Of a stretch of DNA of 64,000 bases, positions 22,101-31,121 are shown one piece after another; within the stretch, counting starts at the first letter, position 1, and every line of letters starts with the position of its first letter. The DNA comes from Blepharisma japonicum (Eukaryota; Ciliophora; Heterotrichea; Heterotrichida; Blepharismidae), in NCBI GenBank assembly GCA_949751835.1, contig CATKHK010000036.1:310001-374000 (forward strand), given 5' to 3'. Below the pieces are notes generated by a model. That model was not told the DNA's origin. It did no database searches and worked only from the letters and a program-made list of their open reading frames with translations. The position numbers and the translations under genes are program-made.

Positions 22101-24262
22101 TTAGCTGCTTGAAGTTGAAGGTCACATGTATCAGCTTCTGATGGGTTTCCTGCACTAGCTGACCTCAGAATAGTATTTTCATGATTAACAGAAATTAATG
22201 CTTTCTGCATATTTATTATTTCTTCTTTTAAAGCAGCTCTGCTTTCTGCTTCAATTTTAAGATCCCATTCTAATTCTTGAATTTTCAACTCGTTTTTGGC
22301 TCTTAAGTCATTTAAATAGGAAACCTGCTTATAAAGCTCTTCGTTTACTTCTTTCAGCTCTTCAATTTGGTCTTCACTTTGTTGAGTAAGCTGTCTTAGG
22401 GCTGCTTTCAGCTCTAAATTTCTTTCGTTGACTTGAACCTCTTCAACTTTACTATTTTTCTGGGTTTCCTCTGGCTGAGGAACCTCAAAGCTTTCGGCTT
22501 CTTTATATTCAACTGGATTATTTTCATCTTTATTTGGATTATTTTGATTAAAAGCCATTTCCACATGAATTAATTCTTCTTCAACAATTGATACCGTTTC
22601 TTTAATTGGTTCTACCATAGAATCATCTTTTATTGGCTCAATTTTGTCTTCTTCCTCTAAATTTTCATAATTTTCATTAAAAGCTCTTGCTGAAATTTCT
22701 TCTTCTTTTTTTCTGCTGAATTCTTCTATAGGTTCTTCAATATTTGCTGGCTTATAATTCATTTCACTATATGAAGATTGTCCTAGAGTGTCTACATAAT
22801 TAGACCTTTTCCTTGGCTCTGCAGGTTTTGCAAATGCTTTAGGTGGGAGCATTGCTTCTTCCTCTTTTGTGTCCTCTTGGCCTTCTATTACCCACTTTTT
22901 CTTTACTTTGTCATAATAAAATCCACCAGAGTTGCCCAATTTCATTTCTTTGGGAGGAGGATCATTAGATGTAGATTTTGATGAAAAAATTCCTTTGATT
23001 TTGGCTCCAAAAGATTTAGGCTGATTTTCTGGGGGTGGAGGCTGAGTTTTTTTGATTGCTCTGATGGTCTGATGAAGGGCATTTCGGCGCTCGATCTTTG
23101 GTAAGTGAAAACTTGCAAAATTAGGAATATACTCAAAATCTTGATCAGATTCTAAAGAGCGTGCGGTTGACCGACAAGTGCTCATATCAGGTGACACGAG
23201 TGGCATAGCAAGATTTAATTTTGGCTCTTCAGCAATTTCTTCTTTTTCTGGTGTTTCTAAATCTTTTCTTATTCTTACAGATCTTAGCTTTTGCTGTGGT
23301 TTTGAACTCGTAATTTTATTGATTTTTTTTGAAGGCTTATTACTTTCTAATGTTTCTGTTAAAATTTCGATGCTTTTTGGCTTGAAATTTGCTACTTCTT
23401 CTGTTGCAAACTCTTTTATCTGATCAAACTGCTCTTTGACTAATTCTGAGATTTTTTTCTGGTCATCTTTCAACTCTTCGATTTTCCCTTCTAAAACCCT
23501 TTTCATACTCATCTTTTTATTAAGAAATTCATTTTTGCTATTATTTCCTTGGCATCCCACCTGTGATTGCCTATGAATTTCATTATGAACTATAACTTGT
23601 GAAGATTTTTCTACTGATTCTATTTTTGTCTGAATTTCTGCTTCAGATTTTGGTGACTGAATTTGAGTATTTTTATCAGTTAAAATTTTTACCTCAGTTT
23701 GACTGAAATTTTCTTTACTCTGAATTGCTGATGCTACTTGAATTTCTTTTTCAGCCTGAAGTTTTACGAATTTTTGATGAGTAAGAGCTTCCATTTTTAG
23801 CTCTTCTATACATTGACTGCCTTTTTCAGTAGCTTTTGGGCGCACTTGGATGGACTTTTCTTTCAGGTTGAAAAAAGAAAAGTCTGTTTGTGACTTAGAT
23901 TTCGAGCTAGAAACTTCTGTTTGGGTAAAATTTGATTCTGAGGGGCTACAATTTTGAGTAGATGAATCAACTCCTTTTACACGAATTTGCGATGCTACGT
24001 TGGCTTGGGATACTTGTGTTTGGATTTCCTCATCTAATAGCTTTTTATATGCAATTTCTACTGTTTGGATTTCTTTGCTCACTAAGTCTTCCACATTGAA
24101 TCCTCTTCGACTGGCGACTCTCAAATACATTTTTTCCAGCTTTGAAATCTTGAAGCCTCTTTGCTCATATTTTTCAGTCATTAATTCAAGCTCATTGAGT
24201 AGTGAATTTTTCTCTTCCATCAGCTTGGCAACTAGACTCTTCGGGTCTATATCTAATTCCAT
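19103..24262 (-). CDS. Giant coiled-coil protein with LC8-like motif array and Sec16-like motif
   Basis: 1719 residues in one intronless frame. Residues 65-235 hold about fourteen [T/S/I]-Q-x motifs at mostly 11-residue spacing. Residues ~417-475 (FGAKIKGIFSS, KLGNSGGFYYDKVKKKW, acidic/Pro tail) match the conserved C-terminal motif of Sec16. From ~620 to 1690 the chain is continuous coiled coil, including one 35-residue tandem repeat. The last residues, GGWFSSVIGSIFLTD, look like a membrane-touching amphipathic or hydrophobic helix. The layout suggests a golgin-like or ER-exit-site tether able to bind dynein light chain; this role is inferred. Ends in TAA at 19103-19105. Confidence 0.85.
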   Translation of the reverse strand: MELDIDPKSLVAKLMEEKNSLLNELELMTEKYEQRGFKISKLEKMYLRVASRRGFNVEDLVSKEIQTVEIAYKKLLDEEIQTQVSQANVASQIRVKGVDSSTQNCSPSESNFTQTEVSSSKSKSQTDFSFFNLKEKSIQVRPKATEKGSQCIEELKMEALTHQKFVKLQAEKEIQVASAIQSKENFSQTEVKILTDKNTQIQSPKSEAEIQTKIESVEKSSQVIVHNEIHRQSQVGCQGNNSKNEFLNKKMSMKRVLEGKIEELKDDQKKISELVKEQFDQIKEFATEEVANFKPKSIEILTETLESNKPSKKINKITSSKPQQKLRSVRIRKDLETPEKEEIAEEPKLNLAMPLVSPDMSTCRSTARSLESDQDFEYIPNFASFHLPKIERRNALHQTIRAIKKTQPPPPENQPKSFGAKIKGIFSSKSTSNDPPPKEMKLGNSGGFYYDKVKKKWVIEGQEDTKEEEAMLPPKAFAKPAEPRKRSNYVDTLGQSSYSEMNYKPANIEEPIEEFSRKKEEEISARAFNENYENLEEEDKIEPIKDDSMVEPIKETVSIVEEELIHVEMAFNQNNPNKDENNPVEYKEAESFEVPQPEETQKNSKVEEVQVNERNLELKAALRQLTQQSEDQIEELKEVNEELYKQVSYLNDLRAKNELKIQELEWDLKIEAESRAALKEEIINMQKALISVNHENTILRSASAGNPSEADTCDLQLQAAKLENEKLSLQSYIGTKDLELAEIRETIQELDIQKSALLKQLDRFRHEQELDKQYFNEERQRLQQTISSNRNQIKQFKDQCRENNEELERLKGIVEEQEMKIGILSKAKSKADVDLKKSIFEQKQAEEDYEHALLQIKNLEANRRALEDEIHNLKMQMLSEPKEDAMIELQAQLQQAETEKLRLHTYLIEEKREGHKQKEQIYKMQIELREAHEHIENIKNEFHLTEHENSEKAEREKAEFEKTKKVYHDEIKNYQNKLTVYKEENEIANRKLEEAKIIEKKNLADLTDAGVRENKLQKIIDEVSKNLDEAKIIEKKYSADLAEASMRETKLQKAVDEISRKLEESEKKNKSFKDVINSLEKEREELENEIILKDKQMSDLLHKSDEESKNYISIISQKDKELNEKDLNLEIIEKSRLEIENKANNLSEKLEKLASDSKILEIQIYDKNKEIFELKNIKEDYVNLNQNYDKINSDYIEIQQSIVDRDERILLLQSEIKLFEEKVDVLEAQNSTQEENLKILQENHSDTVKNYQSQITSFETEMENYQKDLAALKESFQKEKDDLFNELENLKSELDAKTLENSNLQLKNENLVDDIQRNNENNQAELASMASKYEEEIEKLTSQINSDRQKLEDVKTHYEQILINERKKFEIEIEMHKTEASENKQYYEDTVTAFEEYKESTTNQEDYLLELQNNISEKESEIDEIKNILLDKNQRILMLEQELKNEKIAKTNLQREIHEFSEKKEKNDSHLSNENAQLKSKLQLLEKEIEKSRTENKEIKQNYLALSEERSKLKEEMSFLEQKLALKKTHKKEMNIKLNELEGKIEDLQYQIQQKDYELSKSYEEINNLSENQINKEENDTLQNEKYELEAKIKELEEDKEILHEKIGNLNGEIEALFDKIRESQNDNRASLENQKSYYEKLLSEAKSHDLEKRLKEKDEEIAVIKEQFQSLIQEMATGIKHKTEEKAIEDPIEEPEQQGGWFSSVIGSIFLTDRERGY
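21091..21303 (-). repeat. ~105-bp tandem duplication inside the coiled-coil gene
   Basis: Two adjacent units of about 105 bases (35 codons) with clear DNA similarity. Each encodes AKIIEKK-x-x-ADL, a RE-x-KLQK segment and a DE-x-S-K segment. The unit length is five heptads, so duplication kept the coiled-coil register. Confidence 0.75.
23558..24070 (-). repeat. Degenerate 11-residue TQT-like motif array (protein level)
   Basis: Residues 65-235 of the coiled-coil protein. Core triplets IQT65, IQT80, SQI91, TQN102, TQT113, SQT124, IQV138, SQC149, IQV174, SQT187, TQI199, IQT210, SQV221, SQV233. Gaps are mostly 11-14. This resembles known dynein light chain LC8-binding arrays. Confidence 0.7.
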
Positions 24263-24362
24263 TCGATATTATATCAATAATAAAGATTAAAGATTTCTTC
24301 TAATTTTTAAATAATTCATATATAAGTATTGATGAAATACATAGAAAAAATATTTTTTATAA

Positions 24363-25988
24363 ATGTCTTACATAAGAAGACTATCGACAATAGGGAAAAG
24401 ATATTTCTCTAAAAACTGGAACTATGAAACATTTGTCGATGAAGTCTTTAAAAATGATCTTTTTTTACAAGTAATTTTCCCTCAAAGAGATGAGTATGCA
24501 GAAGAAATCAACACAAAAAATTTCACAGACAAAATCATTGAATCATCATTTATAAGGCCACCAAAATTGGAGCATGAACTTGAAAGAATTGTCAGGACTG
24601 AAGGAATATATAAATCTGAAGAATTTGCCAAGCTTAAGAATGACGATTTCATACAAAAAATACTCAAACCTTCTCCAGAAGCTGTGGCCAGATTTCAAGC
24701 TTATCGTCCTCCATCTCAAGATGATTTTCTTTTGCAAAAAGGAAAAGAAGCAGGTGTTAAATTTATTACAGGTTCGTCCAGTATAACTTCAGCAATGCAG
24801 CAGATTTACTATACAATCTCCAATTTCAAGTCTCCAGACGTGACTGGTTTAGCAAAAAATTACGATAACCAGAATATGAACTATATGTCTGCCTATAGGA
24901 AGCCTACAACTTTGATGCTAAGAAAAGTCGATCAAAATTTATATGCTATTGATGGAGATCACGGACCTTTGCCAGCCCAAAATGAAGCTTTGACCACAAT
25001 GGGGATCGTTTTGGAAACTATGTTTACTACTGAAAAAGAATTATTTAAAAGAGTTATGGACCCAACTGTAGAAATCTCAAAAAAAGATATGGAAATTTTA
25101 CACTCATCTAGCAGATCCTATAGATATAGGCAGTTGGGGAATATTTTAGTCCGTTCGCAGATTGATTGTGAGTCAGTCTCGGAAACTGGTGAATATTTTG
25201 TATTCGAAATAAAAACTAGAGCATGTGCTCCAATCAGATATGATGTAAAAAATTGGGAAAATTATTTAGACTATAAAATAGAAGCACGAACAGGAATCCA
25301 TTCCTCATATGAGAGAGAATATTTTGATTTAGTCAGAAGCATTCTATTGAAATACTTTTTCCAAATTAAAATGGGGAGAATGGATGGAGCATTTATAGCA
25401 TATCACAATCTAAAAGAGTTGTTTGGATATGAGTATATGAGACTCGAAGAAATGGAAAAAAGGCTTTTCGGGGGAAGCGACTTCGCTGACCAAATATTGA
25501 AAAATTGCGCATGCATTCTTCAAGATGCACTGCAAGATGCCATTGCCTTGTTCCCTAATGACCCAATGCTTAAAATCGGCTTTTATGCTATGTATAGGAC
25601 AGATGAGCTTTTCATTACTATTGAAAGATTTGATGAAATGGAGCAATGGAATGACCATTCGAAACAAATTGAAGGAATTGAAGATGAGCTTGACTATTAT
25701 GAAGCCTTTCACCCAGGAAAAACTGCTTATACGCTTGGTCGGCGATTTTACCCTCACATTAACGGAATACTCCAAAAAGAGCCTGTTTTCTTGGAACCTG
25801 GTGACAAATTTTCAATAAAACAAATAAAATATACCAAAGGGACCATGGCGTATAATGAATATATGTACTTCTTGCATTCAGCTTACAAAATTGATACCCT
25901 AGCCCACCATAAAGACTTTGCTGGGTTGTGGAAGAAATTTAACGATTTTCATATCTACAGGAAACCTTTATATAGGGAATCAAGCTAA
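24363..25988 (+). CDS. Pet127-like mitochondrial RNA-metabolism protein
   Basis: 541 residues. The start MSYIRRLSTIGKRYFSK is a basic, hydroxylated, acid-free leader typical of a mitochondrial targeting peptide. The core has YFVFEIKTRACAPIRYD, the conserved Pet127 segment containing an E-x-K pair of a PD-(D/E)XK nuclease-like fold, with RSQIDCES upstream. The N-terminal GLAKNYDNQNMNYMSAYRKP and the later YRTDELFITIERFDEM also fit the family. Yeast Pet127 acts in mitochondrial RNA 5' processing and decay with the exoribonuclease. No intron. Divergent from the coiled-coil gene with 100 bases between. Confidence 0.82.
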   Translation: MSYIRRLSTIGKRYFSKNWNYETFVDEVFKNDLFLQVIFPQRDEYAEEINTKNFTDKIIESSFIRPPKLEHELERIVRTEGIYKSEEFAKLKNDDFIQKILKPSPEAVARFQAYRPPSQDDFLLQKGKEAGVKFITGSSSITSAMQQIYYTISNFKSPDVTGLAKNYDNQNMNYMSAYRKPTTLMLRKVDQNLYAIDGDHGPLPAQNEALTTMGIVLETMFTTEKELFKRVMDPTVEISKKDMEILHSSSRSYRYRQLGNILVRSQIDCESVSETGEYFVFEIKTRACAPIRYDVKNWENYLDYKIEARTGIHSSYEREYFDLVRSILLKYFFQIKMGRMDGAFIAYHNLKELFGYEYMRLEEMEKRLFGGSDFADQILKNCACILQDALQDAIALFPNDPMLKIGFYAMYRTDELFITIERFDEMEQWNDHSKQIEGIEDELDYYEAFHPGKTAYTLGRRFYPHINGILQKEPVFLEPGDKFSIKQIKYTKGTMAYNEYMYFLHSAYKIDTLAHHKDFAGLWKKFNDFHIYRKPLYRESS

Positions 25989-26007
25989 ATTATTAATAAT
26001 AGACAAA

Positions 26008-27600
26008 TTATGTTTTAGGAGAAAATAAGATGTTTGAAAAAGATCTTCGGCTTGGCCCAAGTATGTTGCACCTTAATAATTTTGCTTTAATTGCACTCAT
26101 TTCTTCAGGAGGCTTTGAAACTTTTACTTTTTCTGGTTTTTGAGGATTGTCGAAATGAATAAAACCCTGCAAAGATGAGTTAGGTGATAATGCTTTTGCA
26201 TATGAATAGCCACTTAAGTCAAAAGATGAAAATCTTTGTCTCGTTTCTTGTCGTGAAATTTGCAAATTATCTTCAAATTTTGAGAGCTGATCACTCAATA
26301 AAGAATTTATTGATGATTTCCTATGCAGCAAAGAATTCGTTTGTTTAGGAGAAATCATATAGCTGCCATCTTCTGTATTTTCATAGTTAATTGAAGCTGT
26401 TGGACTTTTGAAAGGTTTTAAAAAGCAATTAGCTGTAGGAATTGTTGGCTTAAAATCATCGTCTTCAGGAAGAGATAATGGTTGACTGTTTCTTCTTATT
26501 GACAGTAAAAGCGTAGAATTGCTTTGAATGTCTTTTAAGTTCTGAACGATCTTTTCTCTATGAAGCTCTTTTACTTTATTATAGTCCATAAATTGGTTTA
26601 ATGCATCTTCTGATCGTATCCTGCGCTTGAATTCTAGCTTGGATATTGAGAGCATTTCTGCAGTTTCTGAATAGCACTTACAGCTAGTAAGTCTATTTGT
26701 GCCTTTAATAATTTCTTCATGGCCAACAAACTCTCCTTTGCTTTTTATTGCAAGTCTTGCTTGCTGGAATTTGCATTTTTTCTTTATAAATTTAGGTCTT
26801 CCATATTGATTTGATTTTGTGTCGATTATAGGCAAGTCTAAGTTTACTTTTCTATAGAGTTCTACTTCTCCATTTGTAATTATATACACGTCTTTTGGTG
26901 AATCATTTTCTCTATAAATCACTTGATTTCTCTTAAATGAAATCGGAGTAAAATAATAGCTAAGTTTTACTAGCTCTCTTTTTGCCCATTTTGAAAATAC
27001 CGGCAAAGAGCCTAAAAATTCAATTAAATCATCAAGCTTTGTAGTGGAATTTTCTCCTAAAATACGTAAATAATCATGCTTTTCTAATATTGCAAAATGA
27101 GTATTCGTCTCGCAAATAATAGTAGCTGCGCGTGGTTGACTTTTTAGTAACGCCAGTTCTCCAAAAGAGCAGCCAGCTTCAAGCATAGAGACTTGCATCA
27201 GCTGAGTCTCTTCTTCTGAAATCACAGTTGGGACGAGAACTTTTACTGTTCCATTAAGAATAACATAAAATAAGTCACCTTGGTCGCCAACATTAAAAAC
27301 AACATCATCCTTGTTTTTAAATAAATAATGCATATATTGGCAGCATGATCTATGCGCACTTTCATTTATTTCGTTTCTTATTCTAATGAAGAATGGAACG
27401 TCTTGAGTTATTGTTACAAGAGTTTTCAGGAAATTTGATGACCTGCTTGTAGGAGAAGTATTTAAAATTGTGATAACTTTCATAAGTGAAGGAGAAATTC
27501 CAAGGGCAGTTTTCGAAAATGATGCGAAAAGAGGGGTGATTGGGGTTAATTGATCTTTTATATTAGGTGTATTTTGAGAAGATGATCTGCTATGAGACAT
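26008..27600 (-). CDS. Protein with two cyclic-nucleotide-binding domains
   Basis: 530 residues. The first CNB domain, ~85-190, has the phosphate-binding cassette FGELALLKSQPRAATI with both Glu and Arg expected for cAMP/cGMP binding. A second, more divergent CNB fold lies at ~195-330 (VYIITNGEVELYRKV, GEFVGHEEIIKGTNRLTS), where the cassette Arg is not obvious. The remaining C-terminus is Ser-rich and likely disordered. There is no kinase or channel part, so it resembles ciliate CNB-only proteins or a PKA-regulatory-like module without the docking domain. Convergent with the Pet127 gene, 19 bases apart. Confidence 0.88.
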   Translation of the reverse strand: MSHSRSSSQNTPNIKDQLTPITPLFASFSKTALGISPSLMKVITILNTSPTSRSSNFLKTLVTITQDVPFFIRIRNEINESAHRSCCQYMHYLFKNKDDVVFNVGDQGDLFYVILNGTVKVLVPTVISEEETQLMQVSMLEAGCSFGELALLKSQPRAATIICETNTHFAILEKHDYLRILGENSTTKLDDLIEFLGSLPVFSKWAKRELVKLSYYFTPISFKRNQVIYRENDSPKDVYIITNGEVELYRKVNLDLPIIDTKSNQYGRPKFIKKKCKFQQARLAIKSKGEFVGHEEIIKGTNRLTSCKCYSETAEMLSISKLEFKRRIRSEDALNQFMDYNKVKELHREKIVQNLKDIQSNSTLLLSIRRNSQPLSLPEDDDFKPTIPTANCFLKPFKSPTASINYENTEDGSYMISPKQTNSLLHRKSSINSLLSDQLSKFEDNLQISRQETRQRFSSFDLSGYSYAKALSPNSSLQGFIHFDNPQKPEKVKVSKPPEEMSAIKAKLLRCNILGPSRRSFSNILFSPKT

Positions 27601-27875
27601 TTTTTAATAAATTTTAAGGATGATTAAATTTAAAACGCCATACGAAAATCTTTACTCTTAACATTAACAGTTTTTAAATTATTAATTAAAAAATATTAAT
27701 GCTTAATAATATATTGATAATATGTCATTCCATTGAATGTTCATTCGCATTAACCTAATTTCATGCAACGCTAAATAGCATATTATTTATATTATTAATA
27801 AATCCTTTTTCACTTTAAAATAATTAAATAGCGTCAATGAAATTTATATTTAACTATAGCTTCAGTTATTTCATT

Positions 27876-29351
27876 TTATTTTGGGATATCTACTGGCTCA
27901 TCATATATATTCAGCTTTTTTCTTGCTATTGCTGGGCCTCCTCCATATATTGTATAATAGGCTTGCCAAACTTTTTCATTAACTCCTCGATAATGAGCTA
28001 CTGGTTTCAGCTTCAACTTAAGTTGCTGCATTGTAGTGGGGTCTAAAAACAACGAATCATTCGAAATTTTTCCTGGTGGGAGCGTCCCTATCTCTTTATT
28101 TGGTGAATTTTGTGCCATATTCGGTGATGGTTTATTAAAAATAAAACTTTTCCATTCAGCTATTCACTCAGCATTGATTATATACCAGACTCCAGTATTC
28201 CCAGACTCATTATCAAGCTCGCTTATCATCTCTAACTCAGAATTTCTTCTCAACTGAATTTCGTTTAATTCCTTCTCAGTCACATTATTTGGATTTTTCA
28301 GAAAATTGGGATAAGTCTCAATTTTTCTAAAACTTTTACAGCTAAAACACTGAATTTCTCCATCGATATTTTTGCTATTGCAAGAGAAACAATCCCAAGT
28401 TTCGCTTTGCTTTTCTTCTACATGGATTTCATATGACTGAGCTATTACATCCTTTAGGGATTCATAGCAAGCTCGGTTGATACTTAGTGTCAGAATATTT
28501 ATATCTGGAGATATTTCTGGGCTTGGGATAGAAATTTCAGCCAAAATTTTTGGGATTTCTTCAGCTCAGCTGACTATTTGTTCATCTTTTAAAGATTCTA
28601 AATCTAGTATTCGAGCTTCAAATTCCCTTAAACTTCCTTGGATGGTCTCTAATGAACCTAGTTTAAATTCTGCTTCTTCTTGCTGTTGTTGTAGCATTTG
28701 ATTTAAGTTAGTTTTTGCGTCATTATAAATTTTCTGCAGGCTTTTTTTGAGCATCTGGAAATGCTCTTCTAATTTTTCTATAGATTTTTGGTTCTCATCA
28801 CTTCCAAGCCTGCCTAAATTCATCTTCATTCTATTTAAATCGCTTTTTTTCTTTGTTATATTAGTCAACGCTTCTTCCAAAGAATCCCTCATAAAAGTCA
28901 CTATTTCAGGAAGAGGCTTAATTATTAAGCCGAGGTCAGCGATTTCCTCTAAGCATTCATCACATAGCAAGCTATAAGGTTTTTCTGTATAGGAATGGAT
29001 AGGTAAGTCATGCTCTTCACAATGTTGACCAAATGTGATTTCATGGGCAAAGGTTTTTACTTTTCTAACAGGACTGAATCCCGGATTAATTGAGGGCCGA
29101 GAGCAAACTAAGCTTAGAAGAGAAAAATTTTTAGGCATAGTGTTTATACATTTGTTTGCATATGAAATATCTGTATCATTGTATTGTCTTTCAATTGCAA
29201 ACACATTAGGGCTATTGCAGGCTGGACAAATTAGCTGAGATATTGAAAATAATCGATGAGCACAAGGATCACAAAGAGAATGCCCACAATTGAGAATTCT
29301 GGGAATAATTTCTTCTGAATTTCAGGTATTTAAGCATTCAGGGCACTCCAT
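27876..29351 (-). CDS. RING / B-box / coiled-coil / RanBP2 zinc finger / DUSP protein (likely E3 ligase)
   Basis: 491 residues. RING C3HC4 ligands are C3, C6, C22, H24, C27, C30, C42, C45. A half B-box follows (C111, H114, C130, C133), then a coiled coil (~150-250) and a RanBP2-type zinc finger (W319, C321, C324, C335, C338). The C-terminal ~100 residues are a DUSP domain: VWYIINAEWIAEWKSF, LPPGKISNDSL, VNEKVWQAYYTIYGGGPAIA. DUSP is best known from ubiquitin-specific proteases. TGA at 29306-29308 (CLNTWNS), at 28563-28565 and two near 28145-28163 read as Trp join the blocks. Start is the Met right before the RING. Likely a ubiquitin ligase. Confidence 0.88.
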
Positions 29352-29682
29352 ATTAAATCTTTAGTGAAGTCCGATTAAAGATTAATTGAAATTTCTTTGA
29401 TTTGTGCATTTCTTATAAGGCAATAATAAGCTTATGAATTTTTATAAAATTTGGAAATATTTTAGTTAATATTTCGGAAAATTTTTTTGATTTTTTTTGA
29501 GAATTTAAACTTTATTTCTTTATAGCTATCTATTCTGATCAAAAATTAATTTTTTGGATAATTGAAACTATCTAAAATCAATATAACTTACCAATATCGT
29601 TTAAGGTTTTTTCATTTTTTACGTCATTGCCACTAATTATTGAATTTATGGAAAATATAAGGCTTTCCCAAAGTATTATAAT
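29352..29682. other. Gene-free divergent promoter region
   Basis: 331 AT-rich bases between the starts of two RING-finger genes on opposite strands. No coding frame, RNA gene or repeat is apparent. Confidence 0.5.
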
Positions 29683-30459
29683 ATGGATCACAAAAAAGGG
29701 ATTTATTTGCTTACCTTATGCGTTTTCATCCTTTCTTACGATACTCTTCTTATTTCTTATCTCTTTTATACTAAATTCAACGAAACTATTATCCAGATTT
29801 TTGGATTTTTATTTTTCCTGTTAAGCCTCCTGATAAACCCTATAATCCTGGTGATCTTTTCCAAGCAAATGACACAACTCTCTGTATGTCGCTTTAATGC
29901 AAGGCTCATTATTTTTGTCCCAGCAGCAATTTTTTTGACAAACACGTTTTTAGTCTTCATTCCTGCAATTCTAAAAAAATTAATGCGTGTTGTAGGTGTC
30001 GCTGATAATAGAATAATTGCATATGCAGCAGCGATTTTATTTATTGGGAAAATAGCTACTACTGGATTATTAGATTTATTTTGCCAAACTCTTATTATTG
30101 GAAACAACATTGCTTCAGCTGAGTCACTAGAATATCTAGATTTTGCATTTATAGCTGGAGATGCATGGGTAACTCTGCTTCTCTGCATCTTTATATGCTG
30201 TTTTGGTAAGGATTCCATAAAAACTTGTATCGGACGCTACTTCTCATCTCTAGACTTAGAACAATCACTACTAGAACCTATTGAAGTTCAATTTTCTAAC
30301 AAAATCAAGCAGGAATCTTGCGCTATTTGCTTAGAACGTTTCAATTATGGTGAAATTCTCTCAAATCTACCTATCTGTGAGCATTCTTTTCACAAAAATT
30401 GCTTAAACCGGTGGATGGACTATAGGCAGGCATGTCCGCTTTGTAGGAGTGAAGGATAA
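29683..30459 (+). CDS. Multi-pass membrane RING-H2 finger protein
   Basis: 258 residues. About six hydrophobic segments fill residues 1-175 (YLLTLCVFILSYDTLLISYL through AWVTLLLCIFICCF). A C-terminal RING-H2 follows: CAIC, then C-x-H-x-x-H in CEHSFHKNC, then CPLC. This is the layout of membrane-anchored E3 ligases that mark membrane proteins for degradation. No intron or TGA; ends in TAA. Confidence 0.9.
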   Translation: MDHKKGIYLLTLCVFILSYDTLLISYLFYTKFNETIIQIFGFLFFLLSLLINPIILVIFSKQMTQLSVCRFNARLIIFVPAAIFLTNTFLVFIPAILKKLMRVVGVADNRIIAYAAAILFIGKIATTGLLDLFCQTLIIGNNIASAESLEYLDFAFIAGDAWVTLLLCIFICCFGKDSIKTCIGRYFSSLDLEQSLLEPIEVQFSNKIKQESCAICLERFNYGEILSNLPICEHSFHKNCLNRWMDYRQACPLCRSEG

Positions 30460-30491
30460 CTTCAATGATAAATTAATTAACAAATTTTAAT

Positions 30492-30653
30492 TTACTTTGT
30501 TGATAAAAGTTTGCTTAATTTTTTATAATATCTTGAAATTAAAATCTTATGCTGCTGAGATTCGATATCTTTTTCATTATTTTCGGGTAATTTTGGAGAT
30601 AATCCATGGTATTTTCTCGCGCTGATAGATTTTGGACTATTTCTATGCATCAT
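30492..30653 (-). CDS. Small basic protein, 53 residues (candidate gene)
   Basis: Open frame from ATG 30653 (MMHRNSPKSISARKYHG) to TAA 30492-30494. Lys/Ser/His-rich with a helix near the end (ISRYYKKLSKLLS). Composition is clearly less AT-biased than intergenic DNA and it fills the gap between two genes with 32 and 21 bases either side. Not recognised. It could also be the 3' part of a longer transcript. Confidence 0.45.
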   Translation of the reverse strand: MMHRNSPKSISARKYHGLSPKLPENNEKDIESQQHKILISRYYKKLSKLLSTK

Positions 30654-30674
30654 TTTCGGAAAATAAAATTTTGA

Positions 30675-31121
30675 CTAAATATTTTTTACCATATAAGGAG
30701 CTAATGATGGATTTGCTTTTGGGCTCGGAATATCAGAATTAAATCCAAAATTAGATGAGATGCTAGCTATAGATTCTTTAGGAGAACAATCCGCAGATGT
30801 AGGCTTCATTCGATTCTTATTTGAACCCTTTGGGGTTATTAAAAAATTACTTGATTTTTTCGCAGTTATCTTGGATTTTTGTACAGATTTTTCTTCTTCA
30901 ATTTCATTGGATTCTTTTTCATTCCATGTAATATCGAGTATTTCTTCGAAAATAGTTTTTAGGGAGACTTTTACAGATTCCGAAGAATTGATTTTTTTCA
31001 TTTTCCTCAAAATTGACTGAATTTCTACGAAATGTGCCTCGTATTCTTGGTTTTCTATTATTTTTTCAACATTAGCATGCAAATTCAGCTCTTGAGCAAC
31101 TTGCTCATTTCAACTTGACAT
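30675..31121 (-). CDS. Unknown polar protein, 148 residues
   Basis: Not recognised. Start at ATG 31121 (MSSWNEQVAQEL), with TGA at residue 4 read as Trp; ends in TAG at 30675-30677. The N-terminal half is helical (IENQEYEAHFVEIQSILRKM, SLKTIFEEILDITW). The C-terminal half is Ser/Lys/Pro-rich and probably disordered. The N-terminal helix could be a small dimerisation segment. Confidence 0.65.
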
